Shown: positions 17,169-27,978 of the stretch, piece after piece
Layout: every line of letters starts with the position of its first letter
Numbering within the stretch: the stretch's first letter is position 1
From: Rhizobium sp. BK418
GTDB taxonomy: Bacteria; Pseudomonadota; Alphaproteobacteria; Rhizobiales; Rhizobiaceae
NCBI RefSeq assembly: GCF_004341105.1
Contig: NZ_SLZK01000003.1
Location: 806,001-870,000 of the forward strand
Length of the DNA: 64,000 bases
Direction of reading: 5' to 3'
Translations under genes and position numbers: made by a program
Notes under the pieces: generated by a model
What the model was told of the DNA's origin: nothing
What the model saw: only the letters and a program-made list of their open reading frames with translations
Databases searched by the model: none

Positions 17169-17291
17169 CTTCCCGATGAATGGGCGGATGGCGGCGTCTC
17201 TGCGGCGTCCCGGTAAATCCGGGGCAGGGATGGCAGACGGCCTCATGCCGTTCTGCCGCGGGTCGCAGTTGCGATTTGAGGAGAAGTGTTC

Positions 17292-18197
17292 ATGACGGGT
17301 CAAGCGCAAGCAGGCCGGCCAATCAAGTTACTGCGCAATCTGAATGCCAAGATTGCATCCATACCGATGATCCTGACAGCGCTGGTGATTTTTGTCGGCG
17401 GCACGTTGTGGACGGTCGTTTATTCCTTCACCAATTCCAAGCTGCTTCCACGGTTGAGCTTCGTCGGTCTCGACCAGTATCATCGTCTCTGGGCAGCGCC
17501 CCGCTGGGTGACGGCGATCGAGAACCTCGCCGTTTACGGCATTCTCTCCCTGATCTTCAGCCTGGTCATCGGTTTCGTGCTCGCTGCGCTGATGGATCAG
17601 AAGATCCGTTTCGAAAACACTTTCCGCACTATCTTCCTTTACCCTTTCGCGCTGTCCTTCATCGTGACTGGCCTTGTCTGGCAGTGGGTTCTGAACCCGG
17701 AATTCGGCATTCAGTCGGTGGTGCGCTCGCTCGGCTGGACGAGCTTTACCTTCAATCCGCTCTATACGCCCGAAATCGTCATCTACGGCATTCTGATCGC
17801 GGCGCTGTGGCAGGGAACCGGGCTCGTGATGTGCCTGATGCTTGCCGGCCTGCGCGGCATCGACGAGGATATCTGGAAAGCAGCGCGCGTCGATGGAATC
17901 CCGATGTGGAAGACGTATCTGCTCGTCGTCATTCCGATGATGCGGCCGGTCTTCATCACGACGATCGTCATCATCGCTTCCGGGATCGTCAAGGTTTACG
18001 ACCTCGTCGTGGCGCAGACATCGGGCGGCCCCGGTATCTCGTCGGAAGTGCCAGCAAAATACGTCTACGACTACATGTTCCAGGCGCAGAATCTGGGTCA
18101 GGGCTTCGCCGCATCGACAATGATGCTCGTTACGGTCGCGATCATTGTCGTTCCCTGGGCCTACCTGGAATTCGGAGGAGGGCGCAAGCGTGGCTAA
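17292..18197 (+). CDS. Sugar ABC transporter permease 1 (MalF/GtsB type)
   Basis: About 301 residues with six predicted membrane helices. The EAA loop that contacts the ATPase reads LRGIDEDIWKAARVDGI, with the conserved AARVDG. ATG at 17292 is favoured by a GAGGAG 8-9 bases upstream over the in-frame GTG at 17286. Its stop overlaps the second permease start by 8 bases. It forms the inner-membrane channel together with that permease. Confidence 0.92.
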   Translation: MTGQAQAGRPIKLLRNLNAKIASIPMILTALVIFVGGTLWTVVYSFTNSKLLPRLSFVGLDQYHRLWAAPRWVTAIENLAVYGILSLIFSLVIGFVLAALMDQKIRFENTFRTIFLYPFALSFIVTGLVWQWVLNPEFGIQSVVRSLGWTSFTFNPLYTPEIVIYGILIAALWQGTGLVMCLMLAGLRGIDEDIWKAARVDGIPMWKTYLLVVIPMMRPVFITTIVIIASGIVKVYDLVVAQTSGGPGISSEVPAKYVYDYMFQAQNLGQGFAASTMMLVTVAIIVVPWAYLEFGGGRKRG

Positions 18198-19134
18198 TAT
18201 AGGAACTCTCAACACTACCGCCGCCGGCATCGATGCGGTCTCGTCAAGGCTCGGCGATGGCCCGAGCGGGCCGAAGCCGCGCCCGACGCTGTCGGCACGC
18301 AATATCATGCTCTACGGAACGTTGATCGTCGCGGCGCTCTATTACCTGCTGCCGCTCTACGTGATGGTCGTGACATCGCTGAAGGGCATGCCGGAGATCC
18401 GCCTCGGCAACATTTTCTCGCCGCCGATGGAGATCACTTTCGAACCTTGGGTGAAAGCCTGGGCTGAAGCCTGCACCGGGCTCAATTGCGACGGCCTGTC
18501 GCGTGGGTTCTGGAATTCGGTGCGCATTACCGTGCCGTCGGTGATCATCTCGATCGCCATCGCCTCGGTGAACGGCTATGCGCTTGCAAACTGGCGCTTC
18601 AAGGGATCCGAGTTTTTCTTCTCTATCCTCATCATCGGCGCGTTCATTCCGTATCAGGTGATGATCTATCCGATCGTCATCATCCTGCGCGAGATCGGCA
18701 TCTACGGCACGCTGACCGGCCTCGTCATCGTCCATTCGATCTTCGGCATGCCGATCCTGACGCTGCTCTTCCGCAACTATTTCGTCTCGCTGCCGGAGGA
18801 ACTGTTCAAGGCGGCGCGCGTCGACGGGGCGGGCTTCTGGCAGATCTTCCTGAAGATCATGCTGCCTATGTCTCTGCCGATCTTCGTCGTGGCGATGATC
18901 CTGCAGGTGACCGGCATCTGGAATGACTTCCTGTTCGGCGTGGTCTTCACCCGGCCGGATACCTACCCAATGACCGTGCAGCTCAACAACATCGTCAATT
19001 CCGTCCAGGGTGTGAAGGAATACAACGTCAACATGGCAGCAACGATCCTTACCGGCCTGGTGCCGCTGATCGTCTATTTCGTCTCCGGGCGGCTTTTCGT
19101 TCGCGGTATCGCCGCCGGCGCAGTGAAGGGGTGA
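18190..19134 (+). CDS. Sugar ABC transporter permease 2 (MalG type)
   Basis: About 314 residues. A cytoplasmic N-terminal segment is followed by six membrane helices. The EAA motif is LPEELFKAARVDGAGFWQIF. GTG at 18190 is chosen because a strong GGAGGAGGG (about 18175-18183) precedes it and the 8-base overlap with permease 1 implies coupling. The helix 3 region contains a CTGLNCDG pair of cysteines in a periplasmic loop that could form a disulfide. Confidence 0.92.
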   Translation: MANIGTLNTTAAGIDAVSSRLGDGPSGPKPRPTLSARNIMLYGTLIVAALYYLLPLYVMVVTSLKGMPEIRLGNIFSPPMEITFEPWVKAWAEACTGLNCDGLSRGFWNSVRITVPSVIISIAIASVNGYALANWRFKGSEFFFSILIIGAFIPYQVMIYPIVIILREIGIYGTLTGLVIVHSIFGMPILTLLFRNYFVSLPEELFKAARVDGAGFWQIFLKIMLPMSLPIFVVAMILQVTGIWNDFLFGVVFTRPDTYPMTVQLNNIVNSVQGVKEYNVNMAATILTGLVPLIVYFVSGRLFVRGIAAGAVKG

Positions 19135-19138
19135 TCAC

Positions 19139-20245
19139 ATGAACATGAATTCAACTGTCTCCAATTCGAGCGTCTCCATCAAGGATCTATCGCTGAATTT
19201 CGGATCGGTCAGCGTGCTGAAGGATCTCAACCTCGACATCAACGACGGCGAATTCCTGGTGTTGCTCGGCTCCTCCGGCTGTGGCAAGTCGACCTTGCTC
19301 AACTGCATCGCCGGCCTGCTCGATGCTTCTGAAGGCCAGATCTTCATCAAGGGCAAGAACGTCACCTGGGAGGAGCCGAAGGACCGCGGCATCGGCATGG
19401 TCTTCCAGTCCTACGCGCTCTATCCTCAGATGACCGTCGAAAAGAACCTCTCCTTCGGGCTTCGCGTCGCCAAGGTGCCGCAGGCCGAGATCGACAAGCG
19501 GGTGGCGCGTGCCTCCGAGATCCTGCAGATCCAGCCGCTTCTGAAGCGCAAGCCGGCCGAGCTTTCCGGCGGTCAGCGCCAGCGTGTGGCGATCGGCCGT
19601 GCCCTCGTGCGCGATGTCGACGTCTTCCTCTTCGACGAGCCGCTGTCGAACCTCGACGCCAAGCTGCGCTCGGAATTGCGCGTCGAAATCAAGCGTCTGC
19701 ACCAGTCGCTGAAGAACACCATGATCTATGTCACGCACGACCAGATCGAGGCACTGACGCTTGCTGACCGTATCGCCATCATGAAGAGCGGCATCATTCA
19801 GCAGCTCGACGATCCGACGACGATCTACAACAGGCCGCGCAATCTGTTCGTCGCCGGCTTCATCGGCTCGCCGTCGATGAACTTCCTGCGCGGCGAATTG
19901 GTCAGCATGGGCGGCGGGATGGCCTTTACGGCCAACGGCGTCAATTTCTCGCTCGCCGGCTACGACGCCGGTGAAACGCTGCAGCCCGGCCGCAAGGTGG
20001 TGCTCGGCGTTCGCCCCGAGCACATCAAGGTCAACGAGAATACGGGTGGTGAAGAACATGATGCCACCGTCGATATCGAGGAACCCATGGGCGCGGATAA
20101 TCTGCTCTGGCTGAAGCACGCCGGCCACACGATGTCGGTGCGCGTCAACGGTGCGCGACGCTTCAATGTCGGCGCCAAGGTGAAGCTCAATTTCGACATG
20201 TCGCTTGCGTCACTTTTCGACGCGACGACGGAAAACCGCATCTGA
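19139..20245 (+). CDS. Sugar ABC transporter ATP-binding protein (MsmK/UgpC type)
   Basis: 368 residues. Walker A GSSGCGKST, signature LSGGQRQRV, Walker B VFLFDEPLSNLDA and H-loop YVTHDQ are all intact. The C-terminal 130 residues form the MalK-type regulatory (TOBE) domain. The gene begins 4 bases after permease 2 and completes a four-gene importer. A 235-base gap with a palindromic repeat then separates it from the beta-mannosidase gene. Confidence 0.95.
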   Translation: MNMNSTVSNSSVSIKDLSLNFGSVSVLKDLNLDINDGEFLVLLGSSGCGKSTLLNCIAGLLDASEGQIFIKGKNVTWEEPKDRGIGMVFQSYALYPQMTVEKNLSFGLRVAKVPQAEIDKRVARASEILQIQPLLKRKPAELSGGQRQRVAIGRALVRDVDVFLFDEPLSNLDAKLRSELRVEIKRLHQSLKNTMIYVTHDQIEALTLADRIAIMKSGIIQQLDDPTTIYNRPRNLFVAGFIGSPSMNFLRGELVSMGGGMAFTANGVNFSLAGYDAGETLQPGRKVVLGVRPEHIKVNENTGGEEHDATVDIEEPMGADNLLWLKHAGHTMSVRVNGARRFNVGAKVKLNFDMSLASLFDATTENRI

Positions 20246-20344
20246 GACCTTGACCAGAGCCTAGTGAAGGCGAGGGTGGTGGCATCTTCGCCTGAGTCCG
20301 CCGACACTGCCCGGCCTGGCGGCAACGCAGAATGAAAAGACCAT

Positions 20345-20382
20345 CCTCTCCCCACCGGCCTATGCCGGCTCACGGGGAGGGG
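20345..20382. repeat. Nested GC-rich palindrome
   Basis: Outer arms CCTCTCCCC (20345-20353) and GGGGAGGGG (20374-20382) enclose an inner CCGGC/GCCGG hairpin (20355-20359, 20364-20368). It belongs to the same CCCCTC/GAGGGG palindrome family seen elsewhere in the window. Confidence 0.55.
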
Positions 20383-20480
20383 CAGGGTGCGGGACTTGCT
20401 CCGGCACCGGCGGGGACATCCTCTGTTCCGGCTCAATCATCAGGAGGGCGCCGTCCCTCGTCCAAGATCGAGATCAAGCA

Positions 20481-22937
20481 ATGACCCAGTCCACGACCTC
20501 CATTGACCTATCTGGCTCCTGGCAACTCTCTTCCGGCGACGGCGAAGCGAAATGCGCGATCACGCTTCCGGGCGACGTGCATACGGCGCTGCACCGGGCC
20601 AATCTCATTCCCGATCCCTATTTCGGGCGCAATGAGCAGGTGGTCCAATGGGTGGCGCATCGCGAATGGATCGTCGAGCGGAACTTTACGCTTGTTGATG
20701 CAGAGGGTGACTGGTATCTCGACATCGACTATCTCGACACGGTCGCCAGCGTCTACGTCAACGGCTTTCTGGCGCTCGAAGCCGATAACAGCTTCCGTCG
20801 CTACCGGCCCGATGTGTCGAGCATGCTGAAATCAGGCGACAATTCGATACGCATCGTCTTTGCCTCGAACGTTGCCGTTGGTGCTGCGCGGCAGAAGCAG
20901 CAGCCTTTCTACATTCCCTACAGCACGGGTAACTCGCCGATCCCTGATGGTAACATGCTGCGCAAGCCGCAGTGCCATTTCGGTTGGGACTGGAATATCG
21001 CCATTGCGCCGCTCGGCCTTTACGGCACGATTGCGGTGAAGAAGCTGGAAACGGCGCGCATCGAGCATGTGCTGACGCGCCAGACGCATAATGCCGACGG
21101 TTCGGTAGAGCTACAGGTCACGGCAACGCTCTTTGCTAGGGATCCCGGCATCGCCCAGCTGCATTTCGATCTCGATGGCGAGCGCGTGCGGCTCGATGTC
21201 GGCGTCGCTACTGGCGAGACGAATGTCAATCACGTCTTCCAGATCGATAATCCGCGCCTCTGGTGGCCTTCGGGCAGCGGCGAGCAGGCGCTCTACACGC
21301 TGACCGTGGAACTGCCGTCCGACAGCGTGACGAAGCAGATCGGCCTCAGGACCATCGAACTCATCACCACGCCGGACGCTGCCGGCAGTCGTTTTGCCTT
21401 CAAGGTCAACGGACACGAAATCTTCTGCCGCGGCGCCAACTGGATCCCGGCCGATGCGCTCTTCTCGCTATCGTCTCAGGAAAAGACCGAGGATCTGCTG
21501 CAGTCGGCCAAGGCCGCCAACATGAACATGATCCGTGTCTGGGGCGGCGGGTTCTACGAGCACGACTGGTTCTACGATATCTGCGACCGGCTCGGCCTGA
21601 TGGTCTGGCAGGACTTCATGTTCGCCTGCAACCTCTATCCCTCGACCGACGACTTCCTGGAGAATGTTGCCGTCGAGGTGGATTACCAGGTTCGCCGCTT
21701 GTCCTCGCATGCCTCGATCGCGCTCTGGTGCGGCGATAACGAGCTGGTCGGCGCGCTGACATGGTTCGAGGAGTCCCGTAGGGATCGCGATCGCTATCTC
21801 GTTTCCTACGACCGCCTGAACCGCACGATCGAACAGGCGGTGAAGAAGGCGCTGCCGGGCGCCATCTGGTGGCCGTCCAGCCCGGCTTCCGGCTATCTCG
21901 ATTTCGGCGATGCCTGGCATGCCGATGGTTCCGGCGACATGCACTACTGGTCGGTTTGGCACGAAAACAAGTCGTTCGACAATTACCGCTCGGTGCGTCC
22001 GCGCTTCTGCTCGGAATTCGGCTTCCAGTCCTATACGTCGTTGCCGGTCATCAAGACCTATGCCGACCCGAAGGACATGAACGTGGCATCGCCCGTCATG
22101 GAATTGCACCAGAAGAACGCCGGCGGCAATGAGCGCATTGCCGGCACGATGTTCCGCTACTTCCGCTTCCCCAAGGATTTTCCGAATTTCGTCTATCTCT
22201 CTCAGATCCAGCAGGGCCTGGCGATCAAGACGGCCGTGGAATATTGGCGATCGCTCAAACCCCATTGCATGGGCACGATCTACTGGCAGCTCAACGATAC
22301 CTGGCCGGTCGCCTCCTGGTCGAGCCTCGATTACGGCGGTCGCTGGAAGGCGATGCACTATCTCGTCAAGCGCTTCTTCCAGCCGGTGGCAGTTGCCGCG
22401 ATCCCCTCCGATGACGGCAAGTCGATCCGCTTCTCGCTGGTCAACGATACGCTTGCCGATGTCAGCGTCGATCTCGCAATTTCCATCCTGACGATGAAGG
22501 GCGAGCGCAAGCATCTGAAGAACGTCCAGGCCATGTGCGCGCCGGATGCGGCTTGCACTGCAGCGACGCTCGACATGTCCGAGATACCCGAGGGCACGCT
22601 GCTTGCCTGGCACTTCACCGCGTCCAACGGCATGGGCGGCGAGGGACATTATGTCAACGGCACCTACAAGGCTCTGGAACTGGAGCCGGCGGGTCTCTCG
22701 GTGATCCGCGAATTTGTCGAGGAGAACGGCTCAGTCGATCTCACCGTCACCGCTAAGGGACTGGCGCTCTTCGTGATGATCGAGACCGATACGGACGGCA
22801 AATATTCCGACAATGCTTTCGACCTTGCGGCGGGCGAAAGCCGCCGCATCACCTTTACCCCGGCAAAGCCCCTAGAGGGGGATAAGCTGCCGGAATTCCG
22901 CTTCTACGACCTGCATTCCTGCCAGTCGGCAGATTGA
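20481..22937 (+). CDS. Beta-mannosidase (glycoside hydrolase family 2)
   Basis: 818 residues. An N-terminal GH2 sugar-binding domain (about 1-180, with LPGDVHTALHRANLIPDPYFG) and an immunoglobulin-like domain precede the TIM-barrel catalytic domain. Predicted acid/base is Glu421 in WCGDNELVG and nucleophile Glu512 in FCSEFGFQS. It also contains RVWGGGFYEHDWFYDICD, typical of beta-mannosidases. There is no signal peptide, so it should cleave imported beta-mannosyl oligosaccharides in the cytoplasm. The operon position after the ABC importer supports this. Confidence 0.93.
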   Translation: MTQSTTSIDLSGSWQLSSGDGEAKCAITLPGDVHTALHRANLIPDPYFGRNEQVVQWVAHREWIVERNFTLVDAEGDWYLDIDYLDTVASVYVNGFLALEADNSFRRYRPDVSSMLKSGDNSIRIVFASNVAVGAARQKQQPFYIPYSTGNSPIPDGNMLRKPQCHFGWDWNIAIAPLGLYGTIAVKKLETARIEHVLTRQTHNADGSVELQVTATLFARDPGIAQLHFDLDGERVRLDVGVATGETNVNHVFQIDNPRLWWPSGSGEQALYTLTVELPSDSVTKQIGLRTIELITTPDAAGSRFAFKVNGHEIFCRGANWIPADALFSLSSQEKTEDLLQSAKAANMNMIRVWGGGFYEHDWFYDICDRLGLMVWQDFMFACNLYPSTDDFLENVAVEVDYQVRRLSSHASIALWCGDNELVGALTWFEESRRDRDRYLVSYDRLNRTIEQAVKKALPGAIWWPSSPASGYLDFGDAWHADGSGDMHYWSVWHENKSFDNYRSVRPRFCSEFGFQSYTSLPVIKTYADPKDMNVASPVMELHQKNAGGNERIAGTMFRYFRFPKDFPNFVYLSQIQQGLAIKTAVEYWRSLKPHCMGTIYWQLNDTWPVASWSSLDYGGRWKAMHYLVKRFFQPVAVAAIPSDDGKSIRFSLVNDTLADVSVDLAISILTMKGERKHLKNVQAMCAPDAACTAATLDMSEIPEGTLLAWHFTASNGMGGEGHYVNGTYKALELEPAGLSVIREFVEENGSVDLTVTAKGLALFVMIETDTDGKYSDNAFDLAAGESRRITFTPAKPLEGDKLPEFRFYDLHSCQSAD

Positions 22938-22976
22938 TCTTACGTGAGAACGGGCACGAGGCCCGAGGAGGATGAC

Positions 22977-23741
22977 ATGACCAAGCTCAGCTATCAGCTC
23001 TATAGCGCCCGCAATTTCCCGCCGCTGTCGGCGATTTTCGAAAAGCTCGGCAAGGCCGGTTATGCCGAAGTCGAAGGTTTCGGCGGCATCTATGCCGAAC
23101 TGGACGAGGCCGGCCTGAAGGGCCTGCGCGCGGATCTCGACAAGAACGGCCTCGTGATGGCAACCGGCCATTTCAGCCCCGACTTCCTCGAGGGCAGCGT
23201 CGAGAAGTCGCTGCAGATTGCCAAGATTCTCGGCATGGATTCGATTTATGCGCCGCACCTGATGCCCGACCAGCGCCCGACGGATGCGGCCGGCTGGCTC
23301 GCCTTTGGCAAGCGCCTGCAGGAAATGAGCAAGCCCTACAAGGATGCGGGTTATGAGTTCGGCTGGCACAATCACGACTTCGAATTCGTGAAGCTCTCCG
23401 ACGGGTCGCTGCCGATCGAGCGCATCTTCGAGGGCGCGCCGGATATTTCCTGGGAAGCGGATATCGCCTGGGTCGTTCGCGGCGGTGCGGACCCCTATGC
23501 ATGGGTCGAGAAGCTTGGGCCCCGCATCAGCGCAGTCCACGTCAAGGACATCGCGCCGGCAGGCGAAGCGACCGACGAAGGCGGCTGGGCCGATGTGGGC
23601 CACGGCACGATCGGCTGGGCGAAACTGCTTCCGGTGGTCAAGGCAAAGACTAAGGCCCGGCATTTCGTCGTCGAGCACGACAATCCCAACGATATCGACC
23701 GTAACATCACGCGCTCGATCGCTTCCTTCAAGAGCTACTGA
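22977..23741 (+). CDS. Sugar phosphate isomerase/epimerase (TIM-barrel, IolE/xylose-isomerase-like)
   Basis: 254 residues of the AP-endonuclease-2-like TIM barrel. Metal-binding segments include FGWHNHDFEF, WEADIAWVVRGG, HVKDI and a C-terminal VVEHDNP. ATG at 22977, directly behind GAGGAGG, is used rather than an in-frame GTG at 22944. It forms a tight pair with the following oxidoreductase, a combination common in rhizobial pathways for unusual sugars or inositols. The reaction itself is not predictable. Confidence 0.88.
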   Translation: MTKLSYQLYSARNFPPLSAIFEKLGKAGYAEVEGFGGIYAELDEAGLKGLRADLDKNGLVMATGHFSPDFLEGSVEKSLQIAKILGMDSIYAPHLMPDQRPTDAAGWLAFGKRLQEMSKPYKDAGYEFGWHNHDFEFVKLSDGSLPIERIFEGAPDISWEADIAWVVRGGADPYAWVEKLGPRISAVHVKDIAPAGEATDEGGWADVGHGTIGWAKLLPVVKAKTKARHFVVEHDNPNDIDRNITRSIASFKSY

Positions 23742-23749
23742 GGCAGACC

Positions 23750-24883
23750 ATGACCAAGGAACTTGGCGTCGGCATCATTGGATGCGGCAATATCTCCACC
23801 ACCTATTTTTCGCTGGCACCGCTCTTCAAGGGGCTGAAGGTGCTCGCCTGCGCCGATATCAACGCGCAGGCAGCCAAGCTTCGCGCCGAAGAATATGGCG
23901 TGACGGCACAGACGATTGAAGAGCTTCTTGCTAATGACGAGATCGACGTCGTCGTCAACCTGACGATCCCGGACGCGCATTATCCGGTATCGAAAGCAGC
24001 GCTCGAAGCCGGCAAGCACGTCTATTCGGAAAAGCCGCTCGTACTGTCGCTGGAGCAGGGCGAAGACCTTCGCCGCATCGCGAAGGAAAAGGGGCTCGCC
24101 GTCGGCTGCGCGCCGGATACTTTCCTCGGCGGCGCGCATCAGCTTGCCCGCAAGTTCGTCGATGACGGCGGTATCGGCCGCATCACGTCTGGCGCCTGCT
24201 ATGTCATGGGTCCGGGCATGGAAATGTGGCACCCGAACCCTGACTTCTTCTTCCTGCCGGGCGGCGGCCCGATTCTCGACATGGGTCCCTATTACATCGC
24301 CAACCTGATCAACCTGATCGGACCGGTGAAGCGCGTCGGCGCCATGACCTCGATGGCGTCGGAAACCCGCACCATCACCAGCCAGCCGCGCAACGGCGAG
24401 GTGATCCCGGTCAAGACGCCGACGACGATCCAGGCGCTGCTCGAATTCGTCTCGGGCGCCACGGTCACGCTGACGGCGAGCTGGGATGTCTGGTCACACC
24501 GCCATGCCAATATGGAGCTCTACGGCACCGATGGTTCTCTCTACGTGCCGGACCCGAACTTTTTCGGCGGTGTCGTCGAGGCCAGCGGCCGCAACAAGGA
24601 CATCAAAGAGGTCACTGGCTGGGATCACCCCTTCGGCAAGTTCAACCAGGAAAGCCCAAATGGCCCGCGCGCCAATTACCGCACGGCCGGTCTTGCCGAC
24701 ATGGCCATGTCGCTGATCGAGGGCCGCGATGCACGCTGCTCGCTCGACCGTACGCTTCATGGCGTCGATATCATGACCTCGATCCTGAAGTCGGGCGCGG
24801 AAGGCCGGTTCGTCGATCTGACGACCACCTGCACGCAGCCGGCCGCTCTCGGTATCGAAGAGGCTCTGGCGCTGTTGAAGTAA
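23750..24883 (+). CDS. Gfo/Idh/MocA-family oxidoreductase
   Basis: 377 residues. The N-terminal Rossmann domain has GIIGCGNISTTYF. The family's active-site EKP motif is present in HVYSEKPLVLSLEQG. The C-terminal alpha/beta domain contains GGGPILDMGPYYI. It should oxidise or reduce a sugar or cyclitol with NAD(P). It starts 8 bases after the isomerase gene and is probably in the same transcript as the ABC importer and mannosidase. Confidence 0.9.
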   Translation: MTKELGVGIIGCGNISTTYFSLAPLFKGLKVLACADINAQAAKLRAEEYGVTAQTIEELLANDEIDVVVNLTIPDAHYPVSKAALEAGKHVYSEKPLVLSLEQGEDLRRIAKEKGLAVGCAPDTFLGGAHQLARKFVDDGGIGRITSGACYVMGPGMEMWHPNPDFFFLPGGGPILDMGPYYIANLINLIGPVKRVGAMTSMASETRTITSQPRNGEVIPVKTPTTIQALLEFVSGATVTLTASWDVWSHRHANMELYGTDGSLYVPDPNFFGGVVEASGRNKDIKEVTGWDHPFGKFNQESPNGPRANYRTAGLADMAMSLIEGRDARCSLDRTLHGVDIMTSILKSGAEGRFVDLTTTCTQPAALGIEEALALLK

Positions 24884-25234
24884 GGCGAGGAGTGCGCCGT
24901 ATGCTTGTCGTGCGGCGCGCTTGCTCAATGGTCTCGTCATCCTCGGGCTTGTCTTTGACATCTGCCGAGGGCTCAGCACATGCTCGGCACAGGGCCGAGC
25001 ATGACGGCATATGCGGACAGGGCTTGCCCAGACATGACGGCGTGTGAGGGCAGGGCCCAACGTCTTACGTGAAGTCGTCGAGAACACGCGCTACGCGCTT
25101 GCCGTATCGGCGTGCTTGATCCAATAGTGCCGTCGCGCCCGGCCCCACACGAGGGGCAGCGACGTTTTCAGCTTTCGACCGCCGCCCCGCGCGGATACGG
25201 AAGAGAAGCACTTTATAGGTTGAGGAGACCTAAG
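24884..25234. other. 351-base intergenic region with a strong palindrome
   Basis: No gene is supported here. A perfect inverted repeat, CATGCTCGGC (24979-24988) and GCCGAGCATG (24994-25003) around 5 bases, could act as a terminator or processing stem after the oxidoreductase gene. The in-frame extension of the next gene to 25112 has no ribosome-binding site and a non-protein-like composition. Confidence 0.5.
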
Positions 25235-26266
<1,032 letters not shown>

Positions 26267-26271
26267 GTTTC

Positions 26272-26300
26272 AACGCCCGGGGCAAAACCCCGGGCGTTTT
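26272..26300 (+). terminator. Rho-independent terminator after the aldo/keto reductase
   Basis: A perfect 11-base stem, AACGCCCGGGG (26272-26282) and CCCCGGGCGTT (26288-26298), with a CAAAA loop and TTTT at the 3' side. Confidence 0.75.
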
Positions 26301-26356
26301 CCAGGTATAATTTGATGTACGTGCAGCAGAAACTGTTGCTCAGAGGAGGAGCCGCC

Positions 26357-27970
26357 ATGATCCGCAATCCCATCTTGCCCGGATTCAACCCCGATCCGTC
26401 CATTTGCCGCGTCGGCGATGATTATTACATCGCGACTTCCACCTTCGAATGGTATCCTGGCGTGCAGATCCATCATTCGCGCGATCTGGTGAACTGGAAG
26501 CTGGTGCGCCGGCCGCTGGAGCGCGCTTCGCAGCTCGACATGCGCGGCAACCCCGACAGCTGCGGCATCTGGGCGCCATGTCTTTCCTATGCGGACGGAC
26601 AGTTCTGGCTGGTCTATACCGACGTGAAGCGTTTCGACGGCAACTTCAAGGATGCGCATAATTACATCGTGACCTCGCCCACTATCGAGGGTGAATGGTC
26701 GGAGCCGGTCTATGTCAATTCCTCGGGCTTCGACCCGTCGCTCTTCCATGACGATGACGGGCGCAAATGGTTCATTAACATGCAGTGGAACCACCGCACG
26801 GAAAGCTATGGCGGCTCGCCGAAGTCGCCGGCTTTCGACGGCATCCTCCTGCAGGAATGGGATGCTCAGACAAAGTCGCTGAAAGGCCCGATCAAGAACA
26901 TCTTCGCCGGCAGCCCGCTCGGTCTCGTCGAAGGCCCGCATCTGTTCAAGAAGAACGGCTGGTACTACCTGACGACCGCCGAAGGCGGCACCGGCTACGA
27001 CCACGCAGTCACGATGGCGCGCTCCCGCAATATCGACGGCCCCTATGAACTGCATCCGAACCGGCATCTGATCACCTCAAAAGATCATCCGGAAGCGGTG
27101 CTGCAGCGGGCAGGGCATGGGCAATATGTCGAGACGCCCGATGGCCAGGTCTATCACACGCATCTCTGCGGCCGGCCGCTGCCGCCGAAGCGCCGCTGCA
27201 CGCTGGGGCGCGAAACCGCGCTGCAGAAGTGTCAGTGGCGCGAGGATGGGTGGCTCTATCTGGAAAACGGAACTGTTGTTCCCGATGTCGAGGTGCCGGG
27301 TCTCGGCGGTGCCGAGCGGACCGAAAAGCCTGTTCGCAGCGAGTATAATTTCGATGGCGGCACGCTGCCGGCCGATTTCCAGTGGCTGCGCACGCCGCAG
27401 CCCGAGCGCATCTTCAACCTGACGGAGCGTCCCGGCCACCTGCGCCTGATCGGCCGTGAAAGCATCGGCTCCTGGTTCGAACAGGCGCTGGTCGCCCGCC
27501 GGCAGGAACACCACAGTTTCCGTGCCGAGACGGTGGTCGAGTTCACGCCGGATACCTATCAGCAGGTGGCCGGCCTGACACATTACTATAATCGCCACAA
27601 GTTCCATGCCGTCGTCGTGACGCTGCATGAGAAGCTCGGCCGCTGTGTCACGATCTTCTCCTGCGATGGCGACTATCCGAACGGACGGATGACCTTTCCG
27701 GCGGATGCCGGCGTGGCGATCCCGGCCGATGGCCGCGTGCAGCTGGCCATGGAAATCCGCGACAACGACCTGCAATTCTTCTGGCAGACGGAGGGCAAGG
27801 GCGCCTGGCAGCCGATCGGCCCGGTGCTCGACGCCGGCGTCGTCTCGGATGAGGGCGGGCGCGGCGAGCATGGCTCGTTTACCGGCGCCTTTGCCGGCGT
27901 CTTCGCCTTCGATACGTCGGGCCGGGCAAGGACGGCCGATTTCGACTGGTTCAACTACGAGGAACTGTGA
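26357..27970 (+). CDS. Beta-xylosidase (glycoside hydrolase family 43, XynB-like)
   Basis: 537 residues. The five-bladed propeller begins at NPILPGFNPDPS, with Asp13 as the likely base. Asp126 in GFDPSLFHDDDG is the pKa modulator and Glu192 in LVEGPHLFKK the acid. The C-terminal beta-sandwich (about 330-537) is typical of the GH43 xylosidase subgroup. No signal peptide, so it is cytoplasmic and probably acts on imported xylo-oligosaccharides. ATG at 26357 follows GAGGAG. The upstream extension to 26312 is rejected. Confidence 0.93.
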   Translation: MIRNPILPGFNPDPSICRVGDDYYIATSTFEWYPGVQIHHSRDLVNWKLVRRPLERASQLDMRGNPDSCGIWAPCLSYADGQFWLVYTDVKRFDGNFKDAHNYIVTSPTIEGEWSEPVYVNSSGFDPSLFHDDDGRKWFINMQWNHRTESYGGSPKSPAFDGILLQEWDAQTKSLKGPIKNIFAGSPLGLVEGPHLFKKNGWYYLTTAEGGTGYDHAVTMARSRNIDGPYELHPNRHLITSKDHPEAVLQRAGHGQYVETPDGQVYHTHLCGRPLPPKRRCTLGRETALQKCQWREDGWLYLENGTVVPDVEVPGLGGAERTEKPVRSEYNFDGGTLPADFQWLRTPQPERIFNLTERPGHLRLIGRESIGSWFEQALVARRQEHHSFRAETVVEFTPDTYQQVAGLTHYYNRHKFHAVVVTLHEKLGRCVTIFSCDGDYPNGRMTFPADAGVAIPADGRVQLAMEIRDNDLQFFWQTEGKGAWQPIGPVLDAGVVSDEGGRGEHGSFTGAFAGVFAFDTSGRARTADFDWFNYEEL

Positions 27971-27978
27971 GAAGGGCG